Source: VRUE01 sp963747765 (GTDB lineage: Bacteria; Actinomycetota; Thermoleophilia; Solirubrobacterales; 70-9). From it: a stretch of 64,000 bases of DNA. The position numbers were made by a program, and so were the translations under genes. The stretch is from contig CAVVGH010000009.1 of assembly GCA_963747765.1 (NCBI GenBank), positions 208,024 through 272,023 on the forward strand, read 5' to 3'. This document shows, one piece after another, positions 1 through 7,203 of this stretch. Numbering within the stretch: the stretch's first letter is position 1; every line of letters begins with the position of its first letter. The notes under the pieces were generated by a model. It saw nothing but the letters and a program-made list of their open reading frames with translations, was not told the DNA's origin and made no database searches.

Positions 1-1239
1 GCTCCCGACCACCCCAAGATCAAGTCGGTGATCCGCGTCTACAGGAAGACGGCGGCACGCGACGGATTCCGCTTCTTCGGCAATGTCAAGGTCGGCCACG
101 ACATCGAGGCCGAGGATCTCGAGCGCTTTTACCACGCGATCGTCTACACGGTTGGCTGCGAGAGCGACCGCCATCTCGGCATACCCGGCGAGGACCTGCC
201 GGGCAGCCATGCCGCAACCGCCTTCGTCGGCTGGTACAACGCCCACCCCGACTACGCGGACGAGCAGTTCGACCTCTCCAGCGAACGGGCGGTGGTGATC
301 GGCAACGGCAACGTCGCGATGGACGTGGCGCGCATGCTGGCGCTGACCGACGGCGAGCTGCGCCAGACCGATACCGCCGACCACGCGATAGAGGCGCTCG
401 ACCGCAGCCAGATCCGCGAGATCGTGGTGCTCGGTCGCCGCGGCCCGGCGCAGGCAGCCTTCACCAACCCGGAGATCAAAGAGCTGGGCGAGATGGAGGA
501 CGCGGACGTGATCGTTGACCCTGCCGAGGTCGAGCTCGACCCGGCCAGCCGGGCCTTCATCGAGTCCGACGAGGCGGACAAGACCTCCCGCGTCAACGTC
601 GAGATCCTGAGTGAGTACGCCCAGCGGGAGCCAGCCGGGAAGGACAGGCGGATCGTCCTGCGCTTCCTCCGCTCGCCGGTGGAGATCAGCGGCGACGGCA
701 AGGTCGAGAAGATCGTGATCGGACGCAACGAGCTGGTCGACGAGGGCGGCACCCTGCGGCCCAGGGACACCGGCGACCGCGAGGAGCTGGACTGCGGGCT
801 GGTGCTCCGCTCGGTCGGCTACACGGGGATCCCGATCGAGGGGGTGCCGTTCGACGAGAAGAAGGGGCTGATCCTCAACGAGGGCGGCCGCGTCCTCGAC
901 TCCCACGACGCCGGCCACCGGGTCGGGCACTACACGGCCGGCTGGATCAAGCGCGGCCCGTCGGGCGTCATCGGGACCAACAAGAAATGCGCCCAGGAAA
1001 CCGTTGAGCATCTCCTTGCCGACGCCGGCTCGGGTGTGCTGCTCGACCCGGAGAGCCCCGATCCCGCCGCGGTCGACGACCTGTTGAGGGAGCGGGACAT
1101 TCGCTTCGTCAGCTTCGACGATTGGGAGGCGATCGACCAGGCCGAGGTCGGCCGCGGCGAGCCCCACGGCCGGCCGCGGGTCAAGTTCGTGCGGGTCGAG
1201 GAGATGCTCGAGGCCCTCGGCGAGAAGGTCTCCGGCTGA
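1..1239 (+). CDS. fprA: FAD-dependent ferredoxin--NADP+ reductase (FprA/adrenodoxin reductase type), 5' end missing
   Basis: The reading frame is already open at base 1, so the gene begins upstream of the window and 412 codons are visible. The first residues (APDHPKIKSV) match the region roughly 45-50 residues into FprA proteins, so a short FAD-binding N-terminus is missing. Visible marks are the NADP-binding stretch VVIGNGNVAMDVARM and the C-terminal GWIKRGPSGVIGTNK segment typical of this family. The enzyme passes electrons between NADPH and ferredoxin in the cytoplasm. BolA follows 7 bp downstream, so the two are probably co-transcribed, and the Fe-S setting continues with glutaredoxin and ErpA. 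Confidence 0.93.
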   Translation, partial: APDHPKIKSVIRVYRKTAARDGFRFFGNVKVGHDIEAEDLERFYHAIVYTVGCESDRHLGIPGEDLPGSHAATAFVGWYNAHPDYADEQFDLSSERAVVIGNGNVAMDVARMLALTDGELRQTDTADHAIEALDRSQIREIVVLGRRGPAQAAFTNPEIKELGEMEDADVIVDPAEVELDPASRAFIESDEADKTSRVNVEILSEYAQREPAGKDRRIVLRFLRSPVEISGDGKVEKIVIGRNELVDEGGTLRPRDTGDREELDCGLVLRSVGYTGIPIEGVPFDEKKGLILNEGGRVLDSHDAGHRVGHYTAGWIKRGPSGVIGTNKKCAQETVEHLLADAGSGVLLDPESPDPAAVDDLLRERDIRFVSFDDWEAIDQAEVGRGEPHGRPRVKFVRVEEMLEALGEKVSG

Positions 1240-1246
1240 TCCGGTC

Positions 1247-1471
1247 ATGACCGACCTCGGAGAGCTCGAGGGAATGATCAGAGCGGCGCTGCCGGGCGCC
1301 GAGGTCGAGGTGAGTGACGAAACGGGCACCGGCGACCACCTCCGCGCAACCGTCTCCGCTCCGCAGTTCGAGGGGCTCTCGCGAATCGAGCAGCACCGTC
1401 TCGTCAAGGCGGCCGTGAGCGAGCGCTTCGAGGACGGCACGATCCACGCCCTCAGCATCAGAACCAGATGA
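1247..1471 (+). CDS. BolA family protein
   Basis: A 74-residue protein of normal BolA length. It has the family pattern of an N-terminal helix (LGELEGMIRAALPGAEVEVSD), a central GDHLRATV strand, and the helix FEGLSRIEQHRLVKAAVSE ending in IHALSIRTR. BolA proteins bind monothiol CGFS glutaredoxins and help traffic or sense [2Fe-2S] clusters. The next gene encodes exactly such a glutaredoxin, which supports a BolA-Grx complex. It lies 7 bp after fprA and is probably in its transcript. The subfamily (BolA, IbaG or another) cannot be set from the sequence alone. Confidence 0.88.
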   Translation: MTDLGELEGMIRAALPGAEVEVSDETGTGDHLRATVSAPQFEGLSRIEQHRLVKAAVSERFEDGTIHALSIRTR

Positions 1472-1496
1472 GTTAGTTCCACATCCACACACGCCT

Positions 1497-1551
1497 GAGC
1501 TTCCGGTGCGGCCTTCGCGCCGCAGGGGTGCGAAAGGCGCACCGGAAGCTC
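1497..1551. repeat. 14-bp inverted repeat between bolA and grxD
   Basis: Perfect 14-bp arms (GAGCTTCCGGTGCG at 1497-1510 and its complement at 1538-1551) are separated by 27 nt. It could be a terminator-like hairpin after bolA. The right arm also overlaps a GGTGCG-N5-CGCACC dyad just upstream of the grxD -10 box, so it may instead be a regulatory site. There is no T-run, so an intrinsic terminator is not secured. Confidence 0.5.
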
Positions 1552-1561
1552 TCGCTACCCT
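1523..1561 (+). promoter_or_regulatory. Leaderless grxD promoter with dyad at the -35 region
   Basis: TACCCT at 1556-1561 lies 6 nt before ATG 1568, the spacing of a leaderless actinobacterial promoter. Upstream sits a dyad, GGTGCG-N5-CGCACC, inside a 25-bp stretch (1523-1547). That stretch recurs with two mismatches at 29703-29727, at the same distance before the -10 box of the biotinyl-carrier gene. A shared -35 region or regulator site is inferred. Confidence 0.5.
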
Positions 1562-1567
1562 GTGGCC

Positions 1568-1966
1568 ATGGCCGATCCACAGTTGAAAGAGAAGGTCGAG
1601 GAGCTGATCGCCGCCAACCCGGTGCTGCTCTTCATGAAAGGCACACCGGAGATGCCGCGCTGCGGATTCTCGATGCGTGTGGTCCAGGTGCTCGACACGA
1701 TGAACGTCGAGTACGGCGCGATCGACGTGCTGCCGGCGCTGCAGCCGTTGCGCGAAGTGACCGGTGAGATCTCCGACTGGCAGACGTTCCCGCAGCTCTA
1801 CGTCAATGGCGACCTGGTCGGTGGCGCCGACATCGTCGAGGAGATGTTCGAGTCCGGCGAGCTCGCCGGGACGCTCGGGGTCGAGCAGCCCGCGGACGTG
1901 CCGCAGGCGTCCCCCCCGGGGGAGCCGTCCCCGCCGGGGCAGTCGCCACCCCTTCAGATCGAGTAG
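1568..1966 (+). CDS. grxD: Monothiol glutaredoxin (Grx4/GrxD type)
   Basis: 132 residues with the monothiol active site CGFS at about residues 32-35, the preceding FMKGTPEMPR loop, the cis-proline segment TFPQLYVNG and GGADIV for glutathione binding. Proteins of this class hold a glutathione-ligated [2Fe-2S] cluster and pass it to targets or to BolA. The roughly 25-residue proline/serine-rich tail (from about residue 108) goes beyond the usual ~105-residue fold and may be a flexible extension. I chose ATG 1568 over an in-frame GTG at 1562 because the TACCCT box at 1556-1561 would place the transcript start at the ATG. Confidence 0.92.
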   Translation: MADPQLKEKVEELIAANPVLLFMKGTPEMPRCGFSMRVVQVLDTMNVEYGAIDVLPALQPLREVTGEISDWQTFPQLYVNGDLVGGADIVEEMFESGELAGTLGVEQPADVPQASPPGEPSPPGQSPPLQIE

Positions 1967-2017
1967 CAGCGGGGCGCGGCACCCACGGCTTTGACCGCGG
2001 GCGCCGCCCGCCCGAAG

Positions 2018-2431
2018 CTAGCGGCGCTTGGCGCTGAACTTAATCCAGTGCGACACGCAGCGCGGGCCGCCCTTCTTCAACCGATCCTTGACGCGGATCT
2101 TGCCGCGCACAATCCGGTCGGTGGCCTTGCCCTTGAAGAACACTTCGTCGGTCGAGCCCAGCTGGACGTCGTGGAACATGCCGTTCTTGCCTATCGGAGT
2201 GCGCTGAAAGCCGCTCTCGTCAACGATCAGGAGCGAGCCATCCCTGCACTTCAGCGTCGCCACGAAGTGGCGGACCTGCAGGGTGCGCCGATGCACGGTG
2301 AGCGCAACCGCGCGCTTCTGAGCCGTCTTCCCCTTGTAGACGCGCTTGGAAGCCGCGCCGGCGAAAGACACTCCCTCCACCGCAACGAGGGCGCAAATCA
2401 TCATCGCTCCAACAAAGAGCCGAAAACGCAT
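2018..2431 (-). CDS. Small secreted protein of unknown function
   Basis: 137 residues with a clear signal peptide (RFRLFVGAMMICALVAVEG, then a likely cut near AGAAS). The mature part is basic, has two cysteines (about residues 62 and 125, possible disulfide) and looks beta-rich. I recognise no family. The ATG is preceded by an AGGAGG-like ribosome site, unlike the leaderless genes around it. Similar short secreted proteins with the same RVxxGKxxxK style lie at 21.9-22.3 kb. Function unknown; probably exported to the envelope or medium. Confidence 0.7.
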   Translation of the reverse strand: MRFRLFVGAMMICALVAVEGVSFAGAASKRVYKGKTAQKRAVALTVHRRTLQVRHFVATLKCRDGSLLIVDESGFQRTPIGKNGMFHDVQLGSTDEVFFKGKATDRIVRGKIRVKDRLKKGGPRCVSHWIKFSAKRR

Positions 2432-2627
2432 ACCTCTCCTGCCTCCTCTGATTGGTTACAGGGGTTGCTACTACCCGCAACAAGGCGGCCGACGCAATGT
2501 TGCGCTCGCCCCCCAACAGGCCAGCCGCCGCCTGACCAGGCAGGTCAAGGACGCAGGGAAGCGAGGTGAGGGGAGCGCTCCAGTGCGTGACCCGATCCGA
2601 GCGACCGAGGACGCCGACACACGCAGG

Positions 2628-2996
2628 TCAGACGGCGGGTGCTGCGTCCTCTTTGACCTGGAAGGAGGAACCGCACCCGCAGGCCGCAACCACGTTGGGG
2701 TTGTTGACCTGGAAGCCAGCACCCTGCAGCCCTTCGACGTAGTCCACCTCGGAGCCGAGAACGAACTGCATGCTGACCTTGTCGACCACCACCGCGACGC
2801 CATCCACCTCGAAGACGTGATCGTCCTCCGCCGGCTGGTCGAAGGCAAGCGCGTACTGAAAGCCCGAGCAGCCACCGCCGCGAACGGCGACGCGCAGCGC
2901 CTGGCCCTCCGCGTCGTCCTGGCCACCGAGCAGCTCGCCGATCTTCGCCGCCGCCTTGCTGGTGAGCGTTATCGCTGATGTCTGGGAGTCGGTCAC
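2628..2996 (-). CDS. erpA: Iron-sulfur cluster insertion protein (ErpA/HesB/IscA family)
   Basis: 122 residues with the three conserved A-type carrier cysteines in GGGCSGFQY and ACGCGSSF. A-type carriers deliver [2Fe-2S] or [4Fe-4S] clusters to apo-enzymes. GTG 2996 is chosen because the protein then begins just before the conserved ITLTSKAAAKI core, and because TACACT (minus strand, 3009-3004) sits 7 nt upstream, a leaderless arrangement. An ATG further upstream (3077) would run back into the DegV coding region. Divergent from degV; with FprA, BolA and Grx it forms an Fe-S neighbourhood. Confidence 0.9.
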   Translation of the reverse strand: MTDSQTSAITLTSKAAAKIGELLGGQDDAEGQALRVAVRGGGCSGFQYALAFDQPAEDDHVFEVDGVAVVVDKVSMQFVLGSEVDYVEGLQGAGFQVNNPNVVAACGCGSSFQVKEDAAPAV

Positions 2997-3036
2997 TTCA
3001 CAAAGTGTAGCGAGAGGTCTGCGAGAATCCTGCTCC

Positions 3037-3912
3037 TTGAGCGCCAGCCCGCAAACCGCAGTCATCTGCGACACCACCGCCTACCTGCCCACCGAGCTCA
3101 CCACCGAGAGCGGACTGCACGTGGTTAGCCTCTACGTCTCGATCGACGGCGAGCAGCAACCGGAGTCCGAGGTCGGAGACTACGGGGAGTTCTTCGAGCG
3201 CCTGCGCGCCTCCGAAAGCGGCGCGACGACCTCGCAGCCCTCGGTGGGCGACTTCATATCCGTCTACGAACCGCTGCTGGAAGCCGGCCGTGAGGTGGTG
3301 TCGATTCACATCTCCTCCGGGATCTCGGGCACCTGCGAAGCGGCAAGCCAGGCCCGAGAGCGCCTCGTCGCCGAGGACAAGGGGGGCGAGCGCATCCACA
3401 TCTTCGACTCCCGCTCGGCCTGTGGCGGCACCGGGCTCTGCGCACTTGCCGCGGCCGCCGCGGCGGCCGGCGGCGGGGATGGAGAGACCGTTCTCGCCCG
3501 TGCTCAGCGGGCGCGCGAAGAGCTGAAAATGTGGTTCGCGGTCGACACGCTCGAGTACCTGCGGCGCGGCGGCAGAATCGGCGGTGCGCGCGCCTGGATT
3601 GGATCGGCACTGAAGATCAAGCCGATCCTCACCCTGGAGGAGGAGGTCACTCCGATCGAGCGGGTCCGGACCCGGGCTCGCTCGCTGGAGCGGCTGCGCG
3701 AATACGCCCGGGAGCGGCACGCGTCGGGTGCGGACGCCTGGGTCGTCCAGCACATCCAGGATCACGAGACGGCCGCTGTCCTGGTTGACGACTGCCGCGA
3801 GATTTTCGGCTGCGAGCCGGTCTTCGTCTCGGAGATCGGGCCGGTGATCGGGGCTCATGTCGGCCCGGGCCTGATCGGCGTCGGCAGCGTCACCAAGGCC
3901 GTCCTGGACTGA
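3037..3912 (+). CDS. DegV family fatty-acid-binding protein
   Basis: 291 residues. DegV hallmarks are CDTTAYLPTEL at the N-terminus, TTSQPSVGDF, SIHISSGISGT (the two serines that hold the fatty acid carboxylate) and LEYLRRGGRIG. Family members (FakB) bind a single fatty acid for a fatty-acid kinase. No FakA partner is visible in the window. The TTG at 3037 is the only in-frame start that leaves room for the divergent erpA promoter; the ATG at 2956 would overlap erpA. Convergent with the DUF3618 cassette. Confidence 0.88.
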   Translation: MSASPQTAVICDTTAYLPTELTTESGLHVVSLYVSIDGEQQPESEVGDYGEFFERLRASESGATTSQPSVGDFISVYEPLLEAGREVVSIHISSGISGTCEAASQARERLVAEDKGGERIHIFDSRSACGGTGLCALAAAAAAAGGGDGETVLARAQRAREELKMWFAVDTLEYLRRGGRIGGARAWIGSALKIKPILTLEEEVTPIERVRTRARSLERLREYARERHASGADAWVVQHIQDHETAAVLVDDCREIFGCEPVFVSEIGPVIGAHVGPGLIGVGSVTKAVLD

Positions 3913-3926
3913 CCCGCCCAGGCGGG

Positions 3927-4175
3927 TCAGCGGCGGCGGAAGGCGAGCAGGCCGCCGACCGCAAAGCCGACGACGGCCGCGCCGATCACCAGCTCACGGC
4001 GGTGCTCGCGAATCTGGCGCTGCCAATCCGTCAGCTCTGCCACTCGCCCGCGGAGCGCTTCGACCGAGCGCCCGAGATCCTGCCGCTGGAGATCGATATC
4101 GCGGCGGATCTCCGCCGCGGTGCGGCCGGGCGCACCCGCCGTGGAGGTGCGGATCGGCTCTGGATGCGCGCTCAT
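3927..4175 (-). CDS. DUF3618 family small membrane-anchored protein
   Basis: 82 residues. The N-terminal TAAEIRRDIDLQRQDL helix and AELTDW region are the DUF3618 pattern. They are followed by one membrane helix (ELVIGAAVVGFAVGGLLAF) and a basic end. The ATG overlaps the stop codon of the upstream holin-like gene (ATGA), so they are translationally coupled. In actinobacteria this gene usually sits with holin-X and DUF4235-type genes; the family's function is unknown and an envelope-stress role is only inferred. Confidence 0.8.
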   Translation of the reverse strand: MSAHPEPIRTSTAGAPGRTAAEIRRDIDLQRQDLGRSVEALRGRVAELTDWQRQIREHRRELVIGAAVVGFAVGGLLAFRRR

Positions 4176-4603
4176 CCGTCCGTGCCCTCGCCTTCCAGGA
4201 CCGTCTTGGTCCGCTTCGCCTCCTCGATCGCGTGCTCGGGCACGGGTGGCGCTCCCGCCTTGACCGAGCGGTAGGCGAAGTTTCCGGCCACAGCGGCGAT
4301 CAGCAGAAAGAGGGCGGCCTCGATGAAGAACCCGGGCCAAGTCCTGCCGTTGAAGACCTCCTCGTTGAGCAGCCAGGCAACCCCCTGCATGACGAGGATC
4401 AGCGCCAGGAAGGCAAAGGCGCCGGCCGCGACGCCCACCGCCGACCCGCGCAGGATCTTGCCGACCTTCTCGCTGATCTCGGTCTTGGCCAGCTCGACCT
4501 CATCGCGGATCAGCGTCGACATCCGTTCGGAGACGTCGAAGACGAGCTCGGCGACCGACTTGTCGTTCGGCTCGTTCGGGGCGGGCGTGGTCGAGTCGGC
4601 CAT
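4172..4603 (-). CDS. Phage-holin-like membrane protein (DUF1469 / actinobacterial holin-X)
   Basis: 143 residues: a soluble amphipathic N-terminus (SVAELVFDVSERMSTLIRDE), then two membrane helices (about residues 54-79 and 91-112) and a charged C-terminus. This is the layout of the chromosomal holin-X family, which despite the name is not part of a prophage. ATG 4603 gives the conserved start; a longer frame upstream is shadowed by the 44-aa gene. Middle gene of a three-gene cassette, with a 4-bp overlap to the DUF3618 gene. Confidence 0.82.
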   Translation of the reverse strand: MADSTTPAPNEPNDKSVAELVFDVSERMSTLIRDEVELAKTEISEKVGKILRGSAVGVAAGAFAFLALILVMQGVAWLLNEEVFNGRTWPGFFIEAALFLLIAAVAGNFAYRSVKAGAPPVPEHAIEEAKRTKTVLEGEGTDG

Positions 4604-4611
4604 GGCTGGTG

Positions 4612-4746
4612 CTACTCCGGTGGCTCCTCGTCGAAGAGCCGGCGCCAGACCACGGCGGAGAGTCGCGCCGCGAAGAGGCTGGCGAGAGCGCTGCTGGCGG
4701 CCAGCAGTCCACTCCACACGAGTCGTTTGACGATGTCGTTCTCCAC
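4612..4746 (-). CDS. 44-residue membrane protein, DUF4235-like
   Basis: GTG 4746 to TAG 4612, preceded by a good ribosome site (GGGAAGG about 8 nt before the start). The product begins VENDIVKRLVWSG, has one hydrophobic helix, and ends VVWRRLFDEEPPE. The W(R)RxxxDEEPP ending is like the C-termini of DUF4235 proteins, which accompany holin-X and DUF3618 genes in actinobacteria. It ends 8 bp before the holin-like gene, so it is the likely first gene of that operon. Below the length many gene callers accept. Confidence 0.6.
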   Translation of the reverse strand: MENDIVKRLVWSGLLAASSALASLFAARLSAVVWRRLFDEEPPE

Positions 4747-4822
4747 TCTTAGACCTTCCCCTCGGGAGCACCGCAGTAAACCACCTCGGGGCCGCAGCCG
4801 CGGGAAGGCTCGCCCAGGCAGC

Positions 4823-5422
4823 TCAACGGGACTCCAGTCCGTCGCAGATCGTCGCCACGACGAGCGTCTTCGCCTCGTCGAAATCCGTGTCGGAGCCGGG
4901 GATCAACTCGAAGATCCAACCGGAGAGGAGCTGCTCGATCGCCCCGTAGAAGGACATCGAGGCAAAGCTGGCGTCGATGTCGCGCCGAAAGATCCCCTCC
5001 TCCTGTCCCTGCGCGACGATCCTGGCAATCGAGTCGTACGCCCGGCGGATCTCCGGCAGGTGGGTGCGGCCGAAGGAGTTGGCGGCGCGAGTCACCTCGA
5101 CGATGATCACCTTCATCAACTCCGGGTCGTGGCGGTAGGAATCGACGATGAATCCGGCGACGGCTTCCAGCTTCGCGCGTGGGGTCGCCTCGCTGCGATC
5201 GGCCTCCTCGATCGCGGCCAGCAGCAGCGACCAGCGCTCGCTGAACAGCTCGTTCAGCACCTCCTCCTTCGACTTGAAGTAGTGGTAGACGAGCCCGTAG
5301 GCGACGCCGGCCTCATCGGCGATGTCAGCGACCCGGGTTGCGTGAAATCCCTGGCGGGCGAAGACGCGGATCGCCGCATCGAGGATCTGGCGGCGTTTGT
5401 CGATCGGGGGAGCTTTGGCCAT
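4823..5422 (-). CDS. TetR family transcriptional regulator
   Basis: 199 residues. The N-terminal helix-turn-helix spans about residues 9-55 (RRQILDAAIRVFARQGFHAT then VADIADEAGVAYGLVYHYF). The C-terminal part resembles the FadR/YsiA group of acyl-CoA-responsive repressors (GWIFELIPGS ending), though the ligand is not provable. Its ATG overlaps the stop of the nitrilase gene by one base, so both form one operon. The palindromes just upstream of that operon (6264-6297) are the likely autoregulatory operator. Confidence 0.9.
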   Translation of the reverse strand: MAKAPPIDKRRQILDAAIRVFARQGFHATRVADIADEAGVAYGLVYHYFKSKEEVLNELFSERWSLLLAAIEEADRSEATPRAKLEAVAGFIVDSYRHDPELMKVIIVEVTRAANSFGRTHLPEIRRAYDSIARIVAQGQEEGIFRRDIDASFASMSFYGAIEQLLSGWIFELIPGSDTDFDEAKTLVVATICDGLESR

Positions 5423-6249
5423 CAGGTTCCCGCCACCTGGGGCTGGGGCCATTGGTAGGCCGCGGGGCGCCGGTTGGCCAGCGAGGGGAGCTCTTCGCGG
5501 ATGCGGTCCTGGCCGGCGAGGTCGAGGTCGGCGGAGATGAAGCACTCCTCGTCCGGCGCGGTGGCGAGAACGACCCCCCACGGGTCGACGATTGCCGAGC
5601 GCCCCTGGGAGCGGTAGTGCGGCGGCGCCTCGCCAACCTGGTTGGGAGCCAGGACGAACACCTGGTTCTCGATCGCGCGCGCCCGCAGCAATACCTCCCA
5701 GTGGTCGCGGCCGGTGGCCAGGGTGAAGGCCGACGGCACCGCGATCAAGCGTGCGCCTCGCACCGCGAGGATCCGGTAGAGCTCCGGGAAGCGCAGGTCG
5801 TAGCAGACGGTGAGCCCGGCGGTCAGCTCGCCCACCGGCGCCGTGACGATCTCGGCCCCCGCCTGCTCGTGATCGGACTCGCGGTAGGAGACGCCGCCGG
5901 CCTCGACGTCGAAGAGGTGGATCTTGCGGTAGACGGCGATGTCCTCACCGTCGGGACCGATCAGCACCGAGGTGTTGAATGCCTTCTCGGGGCCGAGCTC
6001 GGCGATGCTCCCGGCCAGCAGGTGTATGCCGAGCTCCCGGGCCCAGCCCCGCGCGGCGCTCAGGCTCGGTCCGCCGAGCGGCTCCGCCCCGGCCGCCATC
6101 TCCTCACCGGCGGCCAGCAGGTTCCACTTCTCCGGCAGCGCGACCAGTTCGGCGCCGTCGGCCGCCGCGTCGCGCACCAGCCGCGCCGCCGCGCTGACGT
6201 TTCGCGCCTTGTCGCTTGTCGAGTTGAGCTGTACTGCCGCTGCGCGCAT
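5422..6249 (-). CDS. Carbon-nitrogen hydrolase (nitrilase superfamily)
   Basis: 275 residues with the full catalytic triad: Glu in LVALPEKWN (about residue 40), Lys in VYRKIHLFDVE (about 110) and Cys in TVCYDLRFPELYR (about 149). The RKIHLFD and CYDLRFPELYR strings are typical of the Nit/omega-amidase-like branch, which hydrolyses small amides such as deaminated glutathione or alpha-ketoglutaramate. The exact substrate is not shown. First gene of a two-gene operon with a TetR regulator. Confidence 0.88.
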   Translation of the reverse strand: MRAAAVQLNSTSDKARNVSAAARLVRDAAADGAELVALPEKWNLLAAGEEMAAGAEPLGGPSLSAARGWARELGIHLLAGSIAELGPEKAFNTSVLIGPDGEDIAVYRKIHLFDVEAGGVSYRESDHEQAGAEIVTAPVGELTAGLTVCYDLRFPELYRILAVRGARLIAVPSAFTLATGRDHWEVLLRARAIENQVFVLAPNQVGEAPPHYRSQGRSAIVDPWGVVLATAPDEECFISADLDLAGQDRIREELPSLANRRPAAYQWPQPQVAGT

Positions 6250-6263
6250 GGGAACCTCGCTCG

Positions 6264-6314
6264 TGGTCAGTCATTGGCAATTGACTGACCAGTCAATCGG
6301 CTGCGGTCAGTATA
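6264..6314 (-). promoter_or_regulatory. Operator and promoter of the nitrilase-tetR operon
   Basis: Two overlapping perfect dyads: TGGTCAGTCA (6264-6273) paired with TGACTGACCA (6282-6291), and ATTGACTG (6280-6287) paired with CAGTCAAT (6290-6297). A further GGTCAGT half-site starts at 6305. A minus-strand -10 candidate TATACT covers 6314-6309. The dyads lie between this box and the nitrilase start, a good place for TetR repression. Binding by the operon's own TetR protein is inferred. Confidence 0.65.
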
Positions 6315-6338
6315 GGTGTCGGCAGGGCGTTTCCCGGC

Positions 6339-7178
6339 CTACAGGCGCATGACGCGAGCGACGATGCGGTCGAACACCCAGGTTGGAAGCACGATCTTGG
6401 CGCGGGCCTGAACCTTGGCGTCGAAGCCGACCAGATAGCGACTGCGCGGACGGCGGGCACAGAGCGCATGCTCGATTGCCGCCGCGACCTTGTCGGGAGG
6501 GATACCGCGCCCGGCAAGGTTCCTGACCACCGCCCGGTAGCTGGCGATCGCCTCGCCGTAGAGCTCTTCCCGGGCGGGGGCGCGCTCCTGCATGGCGTCC
6601 GCCTCCCGTTCGCCACGTTCCCAGATCGGCGTGTCGATCACGCCCGGCTCGACGACGGAGACCTTGATCCTCCACGGCCTCAGTTCCTGGCGAAAGACAT
6701 CCCCCACCGCCTCCACCCCCCACTTCGCGGCGTGGTAGGCGCCGGTCAGCGGAAAGGCGATGCGGCCGCCGATCGAGCTGACGAAGACGATGCGACCGCG
6801 CGCCGGGCGGATCAGCGGCAGCATCGCCTGCGTGACGGCCACCTGGCCGGTCAGGTTGACCTCTACCTGGCGGCGGAAGTCCTCGACCGGGATCGTCTCC
6901 AGCGGGCTCGGGATCGCCACGCCGGCGTTGTTGACGAGGCCGTTGAGCCCGGCTTCCCCCACCGCCCGGCCGATCTGCTCGGCGGCCGCGGCGATCTGTC
7001 CGGCCTCGGTGACGTCCAGCATCAGCGGCGCCAGTCGCGCCGAGCCTGCCTCGCGCAGCGCCGTCGCGTCCTCCTCGCGCCGCACCCCGGCGAACACCTG
7101 CCATCCCGCGGCGTCCATCCGCAACGCGGTCGCCCTGCCGATCCCGGTCGACGCGCCAGTGATCAAAACCGATCTCAA
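6339..7178 (-). CDS. Short-chain dehydrogenase/reductase
   Basis: About 279 residues of classical SDR: TGASTGIG cofactor loop, NNAGVA, catalytic Ser in FVSSIGG and the YHAAK motif giving Tyr and Lys. The C-terminal ~60 residues are longer than in minimal SDRs and basic/hydrophobic, as in enzymes acting on lipids or sterols. I chose TTG 7178 because TAGCCT (7192-7187) is 8 nt upstream; ATG 7196 is the alternative and adds six residues. Divergent from the epimerase gene, sharing one promoter centre. Confidence 0.87.
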   Translation of the reverse strand: MRSVLITGASTGIGRATALRMDAAGWQVFAGVRREEDATALREAGSARLAPLMLDVTEAGQIAAAAEQIGRAVGEAGLNGLVNNAGVAIPSPLETIPVEDFRRQVEVNLTGQVAVTQAMLPLIRPARGRIVFVSSIGGRIAFPLTGAYHAAKWGVEAVGDVFRQELRPWRIKVSVVEPGVIDTPIWERGEREADAMQERAPAREELYGEAIASYRAVVRNLAGRGIPPDKVAAAIEHALCARRPRSRYLVGFDAKVQARAKIVLPTWVFDRIVARVMRL

Positions 7179-7186
7179 GAGTGGCC

Positions 7187-7196
7187 AGGCTAACAT
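7187..7196. promoter_or_regulatory. Overlapping bidirectional -10 elements
   Basis: The 10-bp AGGCTAACAT contains TAACAT reading right (7191-7196, 7 nt before ATG 7204) and TAGCCT reading left (7192-7187, 8 nt before TTG 7178). The two -10 boxes share the central TA. Neither gene has a ribosome site, so both messages would be leaderless and start from one promoter centre. Inferred from spacing only. Confidence 0.55.
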
Positions 7197-7203
7197 CGCC
7201 CGG

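Noticed and set aside
4172..4603. Prophage holin
   Set aside because: The protein is of the chromosomal holin-X type and sits with DUF3618 and a DUF4235-like gene; no phage structural, lysis or integrase genes are near.
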